From assembly GCF_049898325.1 (NCBI RefSeq), contig NZ_JAFCXL010000001.1, forward strand, positions 310,001 to 374,000: a stretch of DNA of 64,000 nucleotides, in the 5' to 3' direction. Within the stretch, counting starts at the first letter, position 1; each line of letters starts with the position of its first letter. Below, piece after piece: positions 26,985-35,622 of the stretch. A model generated the notes under the pieces. That model was not told the origin of the DNA. It saw only the letters and a list, made by a program, of their open reading frames with translations, and ran no database searches. This DNA is from JAFCUW01 sp049898325 (GTDB lineage Bacteria; Pseudomonadota; Gammaproteobacteria; Burkholderiales; Burkholderiaceae_D). The position numbers and the translations under genes are program-made.

Positions 26985-27719
26985 TTATTCGATCGGCTTG
27001 GCCGCTTTGACAAACACCAGATCCCACACCCCGTGCCCCAGCTTGATGCCACGGTTTTCGAACTTGGTCAGGGGCCGGTAGGCCGGTTGCGGGGCGTAGC
27101 CCTCGGCGCTGTTTTGCAGCAGCGGCTCGCTGCCCAGCACCTCGAGCATTTGCACGGCGTAGTCTTCCCAGTCGGTGGCGCAGTGCAGGTAGCCGCCCGG
27201 CGCGAGCTTCTCGGCCAGCAGCTTGACGAACGGCGTTTGCAGCAGGCGGCGCTTGTTGTGGCGCGCCTTGTGCCACGGGTCCGGAAAGAACACGTGCACG
27301 CCCGCCAGGGAATCGTCCGGGATCATCTGATTGAGCACTTCGACGGCATCGTGCTGGATCAGGCGCAGATTGCGCAGTCCCTCTTCGCCGATCTGCTTGA
27401 GCAGGCTGCCCACACCCGGGGTATGGACTTCGACGCCAATAAAATCCGTCTCCGGCATGGCCTTGGCGATGTGCGAAGTGGTGGCGCCCATGCCGAAGCC
27501 GATCTCGAGCACCACGGGGGCGCTGCGGCCGAAGGCAGCGGCAAATTCGAGCGGCGCCTTGCGGTATTCGATCAGGAACTGCGGCCCCAGTTCTTCGAGC
27601 GCGCGCGCCTGGGCGACCGACAGGCGGCCGGCGCGGGTGACGAAGCTGCGGATGCGGTGTTCGGCGGGATCGTACAGCATGGCGCGGCCGTTGCCGTTGG
27701 GAGGGATTTCTGAGGACAT
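26985..27719 (-). CDS. trmB: tRNA (guanine-N7)-methyltransferase
   Basis: The protein has 244 residues and forms m7G46 in tRNA using SAM. Class I methyltransferase motif VLEIGFGMGATTSH and the TrmB hallmarks GVEVHTPGVGSLL, FFPDPWHKARHNKRRL, ATDWEDYAVQML and TKFENRG are present. Start at 27719 (MSSEIPPNGNG) is chosen from family length; an in-frame ATG further up and the very long open frame beyond it are antisense to phoX and are not supported. There is no clear ribosome site. Confidence 0.94.
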   Translation of the reverse strand: MSSEIPPNGNGRAMLYDPAEHRIRSFVTRAGRLSVAQARALEELGPQFLIEYRKAPLEFAAAFGRSAPVVLEIGFGMGATTSHIAKAMPETDFIGVEVHTPGVGSLLKQIGEEGLRNLRLIQHDAVEVLNQMIPDDSLAGVHVFFPDPWHKARHNKRRLLQTPFVKLLAEKLAPGGYLHCATDWEDYAVQMLEVLGSEPLLQNSAEGYAPQPAYRPLTKFENRGIKLGHGVWDLVFVKAAKPIE

Positions 27720-27899
27720 GGGGATGGCAAGGAGAGAGTCGAATTCGGCCGCCATTATATCGCACGCGCGAGCGGGCAAATCGGCCTCGCCGGCCGCGGC
27801 AGCTTCGTCATCGTCCTGACACAAACCTTGGCTACACTGCGGCCACCTGGAACGCCTGGCGCTCCCGACCCCATCCCCGTCAACCCTGGAGTGTGAACC

Positions 27900-29891
27900 A
27901 TGAACCCCGTTACCGATCTCTCGCGCCGCCGCCTGTTGCAACTGTTTGGCGCCGCCCCCCTGCTGCCGCTGGCAGGCCTGTCCTCGGCCGCGCTGCTGGC
28001 CGGTTGCGGTGGCAGCAGCGACGGCGTCGCCGCCGTTGTCCCGGCAGTACCACCGGTGGCAACGCCGCCAGCGTTTGCCAGCGTCAGCTTCAGCGGCATG
28101 GCCGCGCCCACCCTGGCCAATCCGGCCGCCATGGCCACCACCTCGGTGGGCTCGACCATGACCGCCACCTTCTTCGACATGTCGAAGATCGACTACAAGC
28201 TGGCCTATCAGCCCTTCTTCATTTCGGGCGACCTGGTGGCCAACGGCAGCGGCGGCACCATCCTGGCCGGCGGTTATTTCGACATCAACAACCAGCCCAT
28301 CATCGACACCACCGTGCCGGGCAAGAACCGCCAGTATTTTTCCGATTCGCCCGACGGCACCTCGCTGCTGACGGTGCCGAACGCCAAGGTGGCCGGGGTC
28401 AAGGGCAACACCGTGTTCGCCGTGGTGCAGTTCGAATACGCCACCTGGGCGCAGGATGGCGTGACGGGCATGTACGGCAATCTGCCGTCCCCCATCGCCG
28501 TGCTCACGCTCGACCAGGACGTCACCACGGGCAAACTGACCCTGGTCAAATACCACAACGTCGACACTTCGTCCGTCAACGGCCTGTGGATTACCTGCGG
28601 CGCCAGCCTGTCGCCATGGGGCACCCACCTGTCGAGCGAAGAGTACGAGCCGAACGCCTTCACGGCCGCCACCGAGACCCAGTTCAAAACCTACAGCAAG
28701 AACCTGTACGGCAGCGAAACGGCCGCCAACCCGTACAACTACGGCCACCTGCCGGAAGTGACGGTCAATGCCGACGGCACCGCGTCGATCAAGAAGCACT
28801 ACTGCATGGGCCGCATCTCGCACGAACTGGTGCAAGTGATGCCGGACAACCGCACCGTCATCATGGGCGACGACGCCACCAACAGCGGTTATTTCGCGTT
28901 CATTGCCGACGTCGCCAAGGACCTGTCGGCCGGTAGCCTGTACGTGGCCAAAGTGGGCGCCGGCTTCTCGCTGGACCCGGCCGCGACCACGGCCGCGCCG
29001 CTGACCTGGATCAAGCTCGGTTCGGCCTCGAGCGCCGAAATCCGCCAGCTGGCCAATACCCTCAAGGCCACCGACATCATGGACGTGCGCAGCACCGATC
29101 CGCTCGACGCCACGTTCACGAAAGTGGCCGCCAATGGCCGCATCGAGTGGATCAAGGTCAAGCCGAACATGCAGAAGGCCGCGGCGTTCCTGGAAACCCA
29201 CCGTTACGCTTCGCTGGTGGGCGCCTCGATGGGGTTCACGAAAATGGAAGGCACCACCGTCAACATCCACGACAAGATCGCCTACTCAGCCCTGCAGAAC
29301 TGCCAGACGTCGATGGTGGCCGGCAACGCCCTGAACGTCGTCGGCAACGGCATTTCAATTCCGAAGGCACTCAATGCGGGCGCCGTCATGATGCTCAACT
29401 TGAAGGGTGGCCAGAAGGACACGCTGGGCGCCACCATCGACAGCGAATGGATGCCGGCCGACACCAAGGCCCTGATCACGGGCGAAGACATCACCGCCGA
29501 CGCGCTGGGCAACACGGCCAACCCGGCCAGGATCGCCAACCCCGACAATCTGAAATTTTCGGAGAAGATGCGCACCCTGTTCATCGGCGAAGACAGCAGC
29601 CAGCACGTCAACAACTTCCTGTGGGCCTACCACGTCGACACCAAGGTCCTCTCGCGCATCATGTCGATTCCCGCCGGCGGCGAGTCGACCGGCCTGCACG
29701 CGGTCGATGAGATCAATGGCTGGACCTACATCATGAGCAACTTCCAGCACGCGGGCGACTGGGGCGGCATCCATGGCAACGTCAAGACCACCCTCGATCC
29801 CCTGATCCGCGCCAACTACAAGGACAAGTTCGGTGCTGCGGTGGGCTACCTGACGGCGGAAGTGAGCCAGATCAAATTAAGCAAAGCGTAA
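27900..29891 (+). CDS. phoX: PhoX-family alkaline phosphatase-like protein (Tat-exported)
   Basis: The protein has 663 residues. A Tat signal (LSRRRLLQLFGAAPLLPLAG) is followed by a possible lipobox-like LLAGCGG. The mature part is a PhoX/DUF839 beta-propeller with GTHLSSEEYEPN, GRISHELVQVMPDNRTVIMGDD and GEDSSQHVNNFLWAYH, carrying the acidic residues that bind Ca/Fe in PhoX enzymes. It would hydrolyse phosphomonoesters outside the cytoplasm. GGAG precedes the ATG by about 9 bases. No Pho box was identified. Activity is inferred from the family; many homologues are annotated only as DUF839. Confidence 0.87.
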   Translation: MNPVTDLSRRRLLQLFGAAPLLPLAGLSSAALLAGCGGSSDGVAAVVPAVPPVATPPAFASVSFSGMAAPTLANPAAMATTSVGSTMTATFFDMSKIDYKLAYQPFFISGDLVANGSGGTILAGGYFDINNQPIIDTTVPGKNRQYFSDSPDGTSLLTVPNAKVAGVKGNTVFAVVQFEYATWAQDGVTGMYGNLPSPIAVLTLDQDVTTGKLTLVKYHNVDTSSVNGLWITCGASLSPWGTHLSSEEYEPNAFTAATETQFKTYSKNLYGSETAANPYNYGHLPEVTVNADGTASIKKHYCMGRISHELVQVMPDNRTVIMGDDATNSGYFAFIADVAKDLSAGSLYVAKVGAGFSLDPAATTAAPLTWIKLGSASSAEIRQLANTLKATDIMDVRSTDPLDATFTKVAANGRIEWIKVKPNMQKAAAFLETHRYASLVGASMGFTKMEGTTVNIHDKIAYSALQNCQTSMVAGNALNVVGNGISIPKALNAGAVMMLNLKGGQKDTLGATIDSEWMPADTKALITGEDITADALGNTANPARIANPDNLKFSEKMRTLFIGEDSSQHVNNFLWAYHVDTKVLSRIMSIPAGGESTGLHAVDEINGWTYIMSNFQHAGDWGGIHGNVKTTLDPLIRANYKDKFGAAVGYLTAEVSQIKLSKA

Positions 29892-29919
29892 TTCACGCCC
29901 CCAGCTTTTTTTGACGCCA

Positions 29920-29963
29920 GCGCGGCCCGGGTGTCCCGTTCAAACGGGATACCCGGGCCGCGC
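29920..29963. repeat. Long GC-rich inverted repeat downstream of phoX
   Basis: Two 21-base arms (starting GCGCGGCCCGGGTGTCCCGT and its complement) with a two-base loop differ at one position, which pairs as G-U in RNA. It lies 28 bases past the phoX stop. There is no U tract, so it may be a Rho-dependent or bidirectional transcription barrier between phoX and the convergent methyltransferase. Confidence 0.85.
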
Positions 29964-30000
29964 CTGCGTTGGCAAGCCGATTGCGGCGCTGCTGGCGTGC

Positions 30001-31038
30001 TCAGTCAGGTCGAGGCACACGCGAGCAAGTCAGGTAGGAAATATCGAAAATCGTCGAGTGGCTGACGTGATCGATGCGCAGCCCCGCGACGGCACACAGC
30101 GCGTCGAACGCGGCGCGTGTGCGCACGCGCCCCGGTGTCCAGACACGTTGCTCGATGTTGCGTGCATGGAGGTAAGCCTGCTCCGGCAAGGCTTCGTCGA
30201 CGCTACGGTCGAGCACACCTTCGATGATCACCAGGCGCGCGCTGTCGTGCATTGCTTCAGCGATTTGCCGCAGGATGGCGGCGGCATTGGCGTCATCCCA
30301 ATCGTGGAGGACATGCTTGATCGTGTAGAGATCGTAGTCGGACGGAATGCTGGCGAAAATATTGGTGCCGATGAAGTGGCAGCGCTCCTGCAGCGCTAGC
30401 GCCGCGATTTTTGCATTCGCATTGTGCATATTCGATGGCTGGTCACAGACGTCTGCAAGCAGGCCCGGGTGCGACTGCGCCAATCCGCAGGCGAAACTTC
30501 CCGTTCCACCGCCGACGTCGAGCAGGCGTTGCGCGCCGCCGATATCGAGTCCCTCAACGACTACGCCGAAGTGCAACTGCTTCGTCACGCCGCCCATGAA
30601 TTCGACAAACAAGGCGTTTTGTTCCGGGTCGCTGGCATACAGATCCCAGATCCGCTTTCCGTTCGCCAAAGCGAAGGCGTTATCGCCCGTTGCCAGCTGC
30701 TCGCCAAGTTTTGAAAAGGCCGGGTTCAGTTGTTCGCCCCACACCAACAGGTAAGCGCGCAGCCACGATCCGCTTTTCCCGGTCAGCGGCAAGGCCTTGC
30801 GCGCGATCGAAAATGTCGCACCATCGCGTTTCACGAACCGCACAGCGTGCGCGAACAACAGCATATCGTGCAGCATGGATGCATCGAGTCCAAGCTCGCT
30901 TGCAAGTTGCGCGGCGCTCGCCGCTTGCCGCAACAGCCGATCGAAGACGCCGGCCTTGGTCAGGACAAATAAGGTATTGGCAGTGTATGAGCTCTGGATC
31001 AGATCGAAAACATTCTGCTCGATTAAATTTTTACTCAT
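30001..31038 (-). CDS. SAM-dependent O-methyltransferase (COMT/ASMT-like)
   Basis: The protein has 345 residues. The N-terminal winged-helix dimerisation domain (IQSSYTANTLFVLTKAGVFDRLL) is followed by the SAM-binding motif RLLDVGGGTGSFACGLA and the active-site region YTIKHVLHDWDDANAAAILRQI in outline, where the catalytic histidine of small-molecule O-methyltransferases is in HVLHDWDD. AAGGAACCG precedes the ATG at 31038. It stands alone between phoX and yidD with no biosynthetic neighbours. Its base composition looks somewhat less GC-rich than its neighbours by eye. The substrate is unknown. Confidence 0.85.
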   Translation of the reverse strand: MSKNLIEQNVFDLIQSSYTANTLFVLTKAGVFDRLLRQAASAAQLASELGLDASMLHDMLLFAHAVRFVKRDGATFSIARKALPLTGKSGSWLRAYLLVWGEQLNPAFSKLGEQLATGDNAFALANGKRIWDLYASDPEQNALFVEFMGGVTKQLHFGVVVEGLDIGGAQRLLDVGGGTGSFACGLAQSHPGLLADVCDQPSNMHNANAKIAALALQERCHFIGTNIFASIPSDYDLYTIKHVLHDWDDANAAAILRQIAEAMHDSARLVIIEGVLDRSVDEALPEQAYLHARNIEQRVWTPGRVRTRAAFDALCAVAGLRIDHVSHSTIFDISYLTCSRVPRPD

Positions 31039-31257
31039 CGGTTCCTTATCGTTGAAGCGCCCGCCGCATCGCCGGCGGCAGGTCTGGCTCGCGGACATAG
31101 TAAAACAGAACGTGATGCGCGGTCCAGCGCCGGTGGCGGCCGCCACGACAGCGCACGGACCGGCCTTGTCACCCTGTTCCAGGCGCAGCACGCCAGTGCC
31201 GGAGCCGGCGCCAGCCGTGTGCATCGACGTGTGCGTGCCTGGCTTTGCGCGCGGACA

Positions 31258-31650
31258 TTACGGCGCGGGCCGGTTGCCACGCTGGCGCCGTGGCGGGATC
31301 ACCACGGTGCCGTCATCGCGCCGTTTGCGGCGGCGCCAGTCGCACTCGGCGGCGCAGTCGAGCACATCGCAAGCGTCGCACGGCAGATCGCAACTGATGG
31401 AGCCGGCTTGCTGGCGCAAGGGCCCCGCCGGCGCGACGCGACGGGCGCGCCGGGCGGCCAGGCCGCAGCGATCGAGCCGCTGGTCGAGCACGGCGATTCC
31501 CCGCCACAGGCCAAACCGGCGGATGGCACGGTAGCCCAGCACCGAGCAGCTGGCGTGGCCCGTGTGGGCGGCATACGCGCAGCAAAAGCCCTTGTGGGGC
31601 GACAGGAAGCGCTGGTACAGGCCGATGGCGGCGAGGGCGAGGGATTTCAC
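31258..31650 (-). CDS. yidD: YidD-like membrane insertion factor with extra cysteine-rich tail
   Basis: The protein is about 130 residues from a GTG at 31650 (reads as MKSLALAAIGLYQRFLSPHKG); the frame is open to another GTG at 31716. The family pattern GLYQRFLSP...C...SVLGYRAIRRFGLWRG...RLDRC fits the YidD/DUF37 proteins that assist membrane insertion. The C-terminus adds a cysteine-rich stretch (ISCDLPCDACDVLDCAAECDW) and a basic tail, which is unlike short E. coli YidD (about 85 residues). It lies just after tRNA-Gly on the same strand, probably in one transcript. Confidence 0.7.
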   Translation of the reverse strand: MKSLALAAIGLYQRFLSPHKGFCCAYAAHTGHASCSVLGYRAIRRFGLWRGIAVLDQRLDRCGLAARRARRVAPAGPLRQQAGSISCDLPCDACDVLDCAAECDWRRRKRRDDGTVVIPPRRQRGNRPAP

Positions 31651-31718
31651 TGGAGACTCTGGCAGCAAATTGCCGAGCGTAGCACGGCGTGCGTGCGGGG
31701 AGAACAGGGAGAACACGA

Positions 31719-31792
31719 TGGAGCGGGTGAAGGGAATCGAACCCTCGTCGTAAGCTTGGGAAGCTTCTGCTCTACCATTGAGCTACACCCGC
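31719..31792 (-). tRNA. tRNA-Gly (anticodon CCC)
   Basis: A 74-nt cloverleaf with CCA encoded is seen on the minus strand: acceptor stem GCGGGTG/CACCCGC, D arm GCTC-AATGGTA-GAGC, anticodon loop TTCCCAA (anticodon CCC) and T arm GAGGG-TTCGATT-CCCTT. The top pair of the anticodon stem is a G-A mismatch. It closely resembles bacterial glyU. A promoter lies directly upstream. Confidence 0.96.
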
Positions 31793-31801
31793 GTGACCCG
31801 C

Positions 31802-31831
31802 ATTCTACGCCGGTTCTGGCGTGCCTGACAA
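31802..31831 (-). promoter_or_regulatory. Promoter of tRNA-Gly(CCC) and yidD
   Basis: On the minus strand TTGTCA (31826-31831) and TAGAAT (31802-31807) are 18 bases apart, each 5 of 6 to consensus. The predicted start lies a few bases before the tRNA 5' end. Confidence 0.7.
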
Positions 31832-31884
31832 ATTTCAGGCGCCAGGACCGCCAGTAACGTGCCGCCCCCGCCCCTAAAAGCCCA

Positions 31885-32328
31885 TCAATACATCTTGTAC
31901 GGCAAGAACTTACCCGACAAGACCACTTGCACGCGATCGCCCTTGGGATCGGCCTGGCGCTGGATATCCATGCTGAAATCGATGGCGCTCATGATGCCGT
32001 CGCCGAATTCTTCGTGGATCAATTCCTTGATCGTGGTGCCGTAGATGCTGACGATCTCGTACCAGCGGTAGATCAGCGGGTCGGTCGGCACGGCGCTGGG
32101 CAAGGAGCCTTTGTAGGGCACCACCTGCAGCCATTTCTGCTCCTCTTGATCGAGGCCGAAGATGGCGCCGATGACGACCGCCTGCGCTGCTGTAAAACTC
32201 ATCTGGCCCAGGCAGGCGGCCGTGGTCCACTCCTTGCTCTGGCCGACGCGCTCGGCCACCTCCTCCCACTTGATACCCTTCGATACCTTGGCGGTGATGA
32301 TTTTTTCCGTGATGTCATTGCGGTTCAT
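31885..32328 (-). CDS. cynS: Cyanate hydratase (cyanase)
   Basis: The protein has 147 residues and converts cyanate plus bicarbonate to CO2 and ammonia via carbamate. Catalytic residues R88, E91 and S114 are all present with the spacing of E. coli CynS (R96, E99, S122) in PLIYRWYEIVSIYG and GIMSAIDFSMDI. The N-terminal helix bundle (MNRNDITEKIITAKVSKGIKW in outline) is complete. GGAG precedes the ATG. It ends the cyanate cluster 33 bases after the ABC ATPase gene. Confidence 0.96.
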   Translation of the reverse strand: MNRNDITEKIITAKVSKGIKWEEVAERVGQSKEWTTAACLGQMSFTAAQAVVIGAIFGLDQEEQKWLQVVPYKGSLPSAVPTDPLIYRWYEIVSIYGTTIKELIHEEFGDGIMSAIDFSMDIQRQADPKGDRVQVVLSGKFLPYKMY

Positions 32329-32361
32329 GGCGGCTCCAGTAAGAAATTAAAAGTAAACGGT

Positions 32362-33231
32362 TTAGTCGATTGCGCCGGGATTGGCGCGCTGCATCAGGAA
32401 ATCGACGATGTGGTTGCGCAAGGCGTAATAGCCGTCCTGGTGGTGCAGGCCGGCGCGCGTGCGCGTTTTTGGCAGGGGGTTGATGACGGTTTCGCCGATG
32501 CCGCCAGCCACATAGCCGTGGCCCGTCTCGGCGCCATTGCGCATCAGGACAATGCGGTCGGCCAGCAGGATCGCTTCGTCGACATCGTGGGTGATCATGA
32601 AGACGGTCTGGCCGGTGGCCCGCACAATCCCCATCAACTCGTCCTGGATGGTGCCGCGCGTGAGCGCGTCGAGGGCGCCGAACGGTTCGTCGAGCAGCAG
32701 CATCTTGGGCTCGATGGCAAACGCGCGGGCAATCCCCACGCGCTGCTTCATGCCCCCCGAGAGCTGCGAGGGCTTCTTGTCGATGGCCGCTGACAGGCCC
32801 ACCATGGCCACGTACTTTTCCACCTGCGCGGCAATCTGCGCGCGCGACCAGGCGGGCCAGCGCGAGGCCACCGCAAAGGCGATATTGCGGCGCACGGTCA
32901 GCCACGGCATCAGCGCGTGGCTCTGGAACACCACGCCCCGCTCCAGGCCGGGACCGGCCACCTCGCGCCCGTCCATGAACACGTGGCCGGCGCTGGCCTG
33001 GTCCAGGCCCGCCAGCACGTTGAGAATCGTCGTCTTGCCGCAGCCGGAATGGCCGATGATGCAGACGAATTCGCCCCGCTCGAGCGTGAACGACACATCG
33101 GCAAACACGGGTTTACCGGCAATGAACGATTTGGCCAGGCCTTCGATTTTCAGCAGCACCTCGCGCTTGCGCGCGGCGCCGGCGTCCGTGGCGGCGGACA
33201 TATCTGGATCGAGATTGAGGTCATTCTTCAT
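32362..33231 (-). CDS. cynD: ABC transporter ATP-binding protein, cyanate/nitrate type
   Basis: The protein has 289 residues and is an NrtD/CynD-like ATPase of the nitrate-sulfonate-bicarbonate-cyanate family. Walker A is GHSGCGKT, the signature is LSGGMKQR, Walker B is MLLLDEP and the H-loop is ITHDVDEA. The Q-loop is FQSHALMPW. It overlaps the permease stop by 11 bases and precedes cynS, so cyanate is the likely substrate (inference from cynS linkage). A C-terminal extension beyond residue 230 is typical of this family. Confidence 0.88.
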   Translation of the reverse strand: MKNDLNLDPDMSAATDAGAARKREVLLKIEGLAKSFIAGKPVFADVSFTLERGEFVCIIGHSGCGKTTILNVLAGLDQASAGHVFMDGREVAGPGLERGVVFQSHALMPWLTVRRNIAFAVASRWPAWSRAQIAAQVEKYVAMVGLSAAIDKKPSQLSGGMKQRVGIARAFAIEPKMLLLDEPFGALDALTRGTIQDELMGIVRATGQTVFMITHDVDEAILLADRIVLMRNGAETGHGYVAGGIGETVINPLPKTRTRAGLHHQDGYYALRNHIVDFLMQRANPGAID

Positions 33232-34090
33232 ACGTCAGCATCCTTTGGGCCTGGGCGAACAGCAGGTCGAGCAGCATGCCCACGATGCCGATGACGCCGA
33301 TGGCGAAGATCACATTGGTGAGCGACAGATTGTTCCACTCGTTCCAGACGAAATAGCCGATGCCGGTGCCGCCGACGAGCATTTCGGCGGCGACGATCAC
33401 CAGCCAGGCGATGCCCATGCTGATGCGCATGCCGGTGAGGATGGTAGGGGCGGCGGCGGGCAGGATGACCAGCAGGGCCTTGCGCAAGGGGCTCACTTCC
33501 AGCGTGGCGGCCACGTTGAGCCACTCGCGCTTGACGGCGGCCACGCCGAAGGCGGTGTTGATCAGCATGGGCCACACGGAGCAGATAAAAATGACGAAGA
33601 TGCCGCTGATGGCCGCGTCCTTGATCGTGTACAGCGCCAGCGGCATCCAGGCCAGCGGAGAGATCGGCTTGAGCACCTGGATGAAGGGGTCGAAGGCGCG
33701 CCGCAGCAGGGGCGACATGCCGATCACGAAGCCCAGCGGAATGGCGACCACGCAGGCCAGCGCGAAGCCCAGGCCCACCCGCGCCAGCGAATGGGCCAGC
33801 TGGATCAGGATGCCCTTGTCGTTCGGGCCGTTGTCGTACAGGGGGTGCGACAGCTGCTGCACGATGGTCTGGCCCATCTGGCCCGGCGTGGGAAAGCCGT
33901 TCGGTTTCACGGTGCCGGGGTCCTTGCCCATCATCTTCGCGTACTCGAGCTGCTCGGCGTTCAGGGCCGCCGCCTGCGGCGAACCGGCGGCCGGGCCGGT
34001 GGGCAGGGTGGCAGCGGTCCAGGCGCCGATGAACAGCGCAAACATCAGCGCCGACAGCGCCGCCGCCTTCCATTTGAGCGTGCTGGCCAT
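33221..34090 (-). CDS. cynB: ABC transporter permease, cyanate/nitrate type
   Basis: The protein has 289 residues, NrtB/CynB-like. One N-terminal membrane helix is followed by a periplasmic stretch and five helices of the BPD_transp_1 fold, with PISPLAWMPLALYTIKD and the EAA-type loop AATLEVSPLRKALLVILPAAAPTIL in outline. It starts one base after the substrate-binding gene stops. It forms the membrane channel of the importer with the adjacent ATPase. Confidence 0.88.
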   Translation of the reverse strand: MASTLKWKAAALSALMFALFIGAWTAATLPTGPAAGSPQAAALNAEQLEYAKMMGKDPGTVKPNGFPTPGQMGQTIVQQLSHPLYDNGPNDKGILIQLAHSLARVGLGFALACVVAIPLGFVIGMSPLLRRAFDPFIQVLKPISPLAWMPLALYTIKDAAISGIFVIFICSVWPMLINTAFGVAAVKREWLNVAATLEVSPLRKALLVILPAAAPTILTGMRISMGIAWLVIVAAEMLVGGTGIGYFVWNEWNNLSLTNVIFAIGVIGIVGMLLDLLFAQAQRMLTYEE

Positions 34091-34091
34091 A

Positions 34092-35474
34092 TCAGCTCGC
34101 GAGCTTGCTGATGGCGAAGCTCTTGACGTAGTTCTCGGGCTGGGCCGGATCGAACTCCTTGCCCATCACCTTGAATTTCCTGTAAGCGCCCGCCTCCGGC
34201 GTGAACCCGGCCAGCTTCATCTGGCGCTTGGCGTCCGTGAGCAGGAACACTTTTTCGGCAATCTGGCGGTAATTGACCTCGCCCTTGATATAGCCCCAGC
34301 GCTTCATCTGCGTGAGCATCCACACGGCCATGCTTTGCCACGGCATGGGGTCGAAATTGGCGCGGTCGGGGACGTTGCGGATATTGCCCAGGCCATCGGC
34401 GAACTTGCCCGTCAGGACCTGGTTGATCACCGCTTCCGGCTGATTCAAATACTGCGCCGGCGCGATCACCTTGGCGATCAGGGCGCGGTCCTTCGGCTGG
34501 CTGGCCATGTAGGACGCCGACAGCACGGCGCGGTACAGGGCGGCGAAGGTGTTCGGGTTTTGCGCGATGAAGCTGTCGCTCACGCCGAAGGCGCAGCACG
34601 GGTGGCCATCCCAGATCTCCTTCGACAGGATATGAATGAAGCCGATCTCGTCGTACACGGCGCGCTGGTTGAACGGGTCCGGTCCCAGGAAGCCGTCGAT
34701 GTTGCCGGCGCGCAGATTGGCCACCATTTCCGGCGGCGGCGTCACGCGGATCTGCACGTCCGTGTCCGGATTGAGGCCATGCTCGGCCAGGTAATAGCGC
34801 AGCAGGAAGTTGTGCATGCTGTACTCGAAGGGCACGGCAAACTTGAAACCCTTCCACGATTTCGGGTCGCGCTTGTCCTTGTGCTTGAGGTGCAAGGTGA
34901 TCGCCTGGCCATTGGTATTCTGGATGCTGGCCACGTTCATGTTGACCTGGCTCGAGCCCAGCCCCATCGTCATCGCCAGCGGCATCGGCGAGAGGAAGTG
35001 CGAAGCGTCGTGCTCCTTGTTGACCATCTTGTCGCGAATGAGCGCCCAGCCCGCCGTTTTATTGAGCTGCACATTGAGCCCTTCGCGCTTATAAAAGCCC
35101 AGCGGGTCGGCCATGATCAGGGGTGCGGCACAGGTGATGGCAATAAAACCGATCTTCAGGTCCTTCTTTTCCAGCGTTCCCTTGTCCTGCGCCATCGCTT
35201 GCAGCGAGCCCAGTGGCAGCACGGAGGCGATCGCCGCGCGCACGGTGCCGGCGCCCACCGCGCGCAGGAAATTGCGGCGCACGCTCTCGACGGGGAACAT
35301 GGCCTTGACCAGGCTGGCCTCGATGAAGTCGCGCGAGAGGGCGTCGGGGTCGGTCGCCGCCAGCGCGTGCTCTTGTGGCGCATGGTCCTGGCCGCAGCCA
35401 CAACGCAGCAAGGTGCGCTCGGCATCGTAGGGAGAATACGGGGACTGCGACGTCGTTTCAGGAAATTTAGCCAT
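34092..35474 (-). CDS. cynA: Cyanate/nitrate-type ABC substrate-binding protein with Tat-like signal
   Basis: The protein has 460 residues and is of the CmpA/NrtA family. The mature part begins near KKDLKIGFIAITCAAPLIMADPLGFYKREGLNV in outline and contains PPPEMVANLRAGNIDGF and GHPCCAFGVSD. An unusual N-terminal extension of about 75 residues, including RCGCGQDH, precedes a twin-arginine-like segment VRRNFLRAVGAGTVRAAIA. Start at 35474 has GAGGTG upstream. It is first of the four-gene cynA-B-D-S set, 148 bases downstream of a two-component system on the same strand. Confidence 0.87.
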   Translation of the reverse strand: MAKFPETTSQSPYSPYDAERTLLRCGCGQDHAPQEHALAATDPDALSRDFIEASLVKAMFPVESVRRNFLRAVGAGTVRAAIASVLPLGSLQAMAQDKGTLEKKDLKIGFIAITCAAPLIMADPLGFYKREGLNVQLNKTAGWALIRDKMVNKEHDASHFLSPMPLAMTMGLGSSQVNMNVASIQNTNGQAITLHLKHKDKRDPKSWKGFKFAVPFEYSMHNFLLRYYLAEHGLNPDTDVQIRVTPPPEMVANLRAGNIDGFLGPDPFNQRAVYDEIGFIHILSKEIWDGHPCCAFGVSDSFIAQNPNTFAALYRAVLSASYMASQPKDRALIAKVIAPAQYLNQPEAVINQVLTGKFADGLGNIRNVPDRANFDPMPWQSMAVWMLTQMKRWGYIKGEVNYRQIAEKVFLLTDAKRQMKLAGFTPEAGAYRKFKVMGKEFDPAQPENYVKSFAISKLAS

Positions 35475-35584
35475 GGCATGCACCTCGAGTGGAAGATGCA
35501 GCAGGTGAATGCAAACGGCGTGCCTGAAACGGCCTCGCACGGCGCCTGGGTGGCCTGGCGCAGCAGATCGCGGGTGGCCGGGGG

Positions 35585-35614
35585 ACGCCGTGTAGGGGCC
35601 GCCCTACACGGCGT
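35585..35614. repeat. Perfect 13-bp inverted repeat between the response regulator and cynA
   Basis: ACGCCGTGTAGGG and CCCTACACGGCGT with a four-base loop lie in the 148-base gap upstream of cynA. No T tract follows in either direction. It may be a regulator site for the cyn genes or a stem-loop at the 3' end of the regulator mRNA. Confidence 0.8.
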
Positions 35615-35622
35615 GTCGACGA

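Noticed and set aside
27720..29270. Long N-terminal extension of the trmB reading frame
   Set aside because: It runs antisense through phoX and is Gly/Arg/His-rich without similarity. TrmB has its normal length from 27719.
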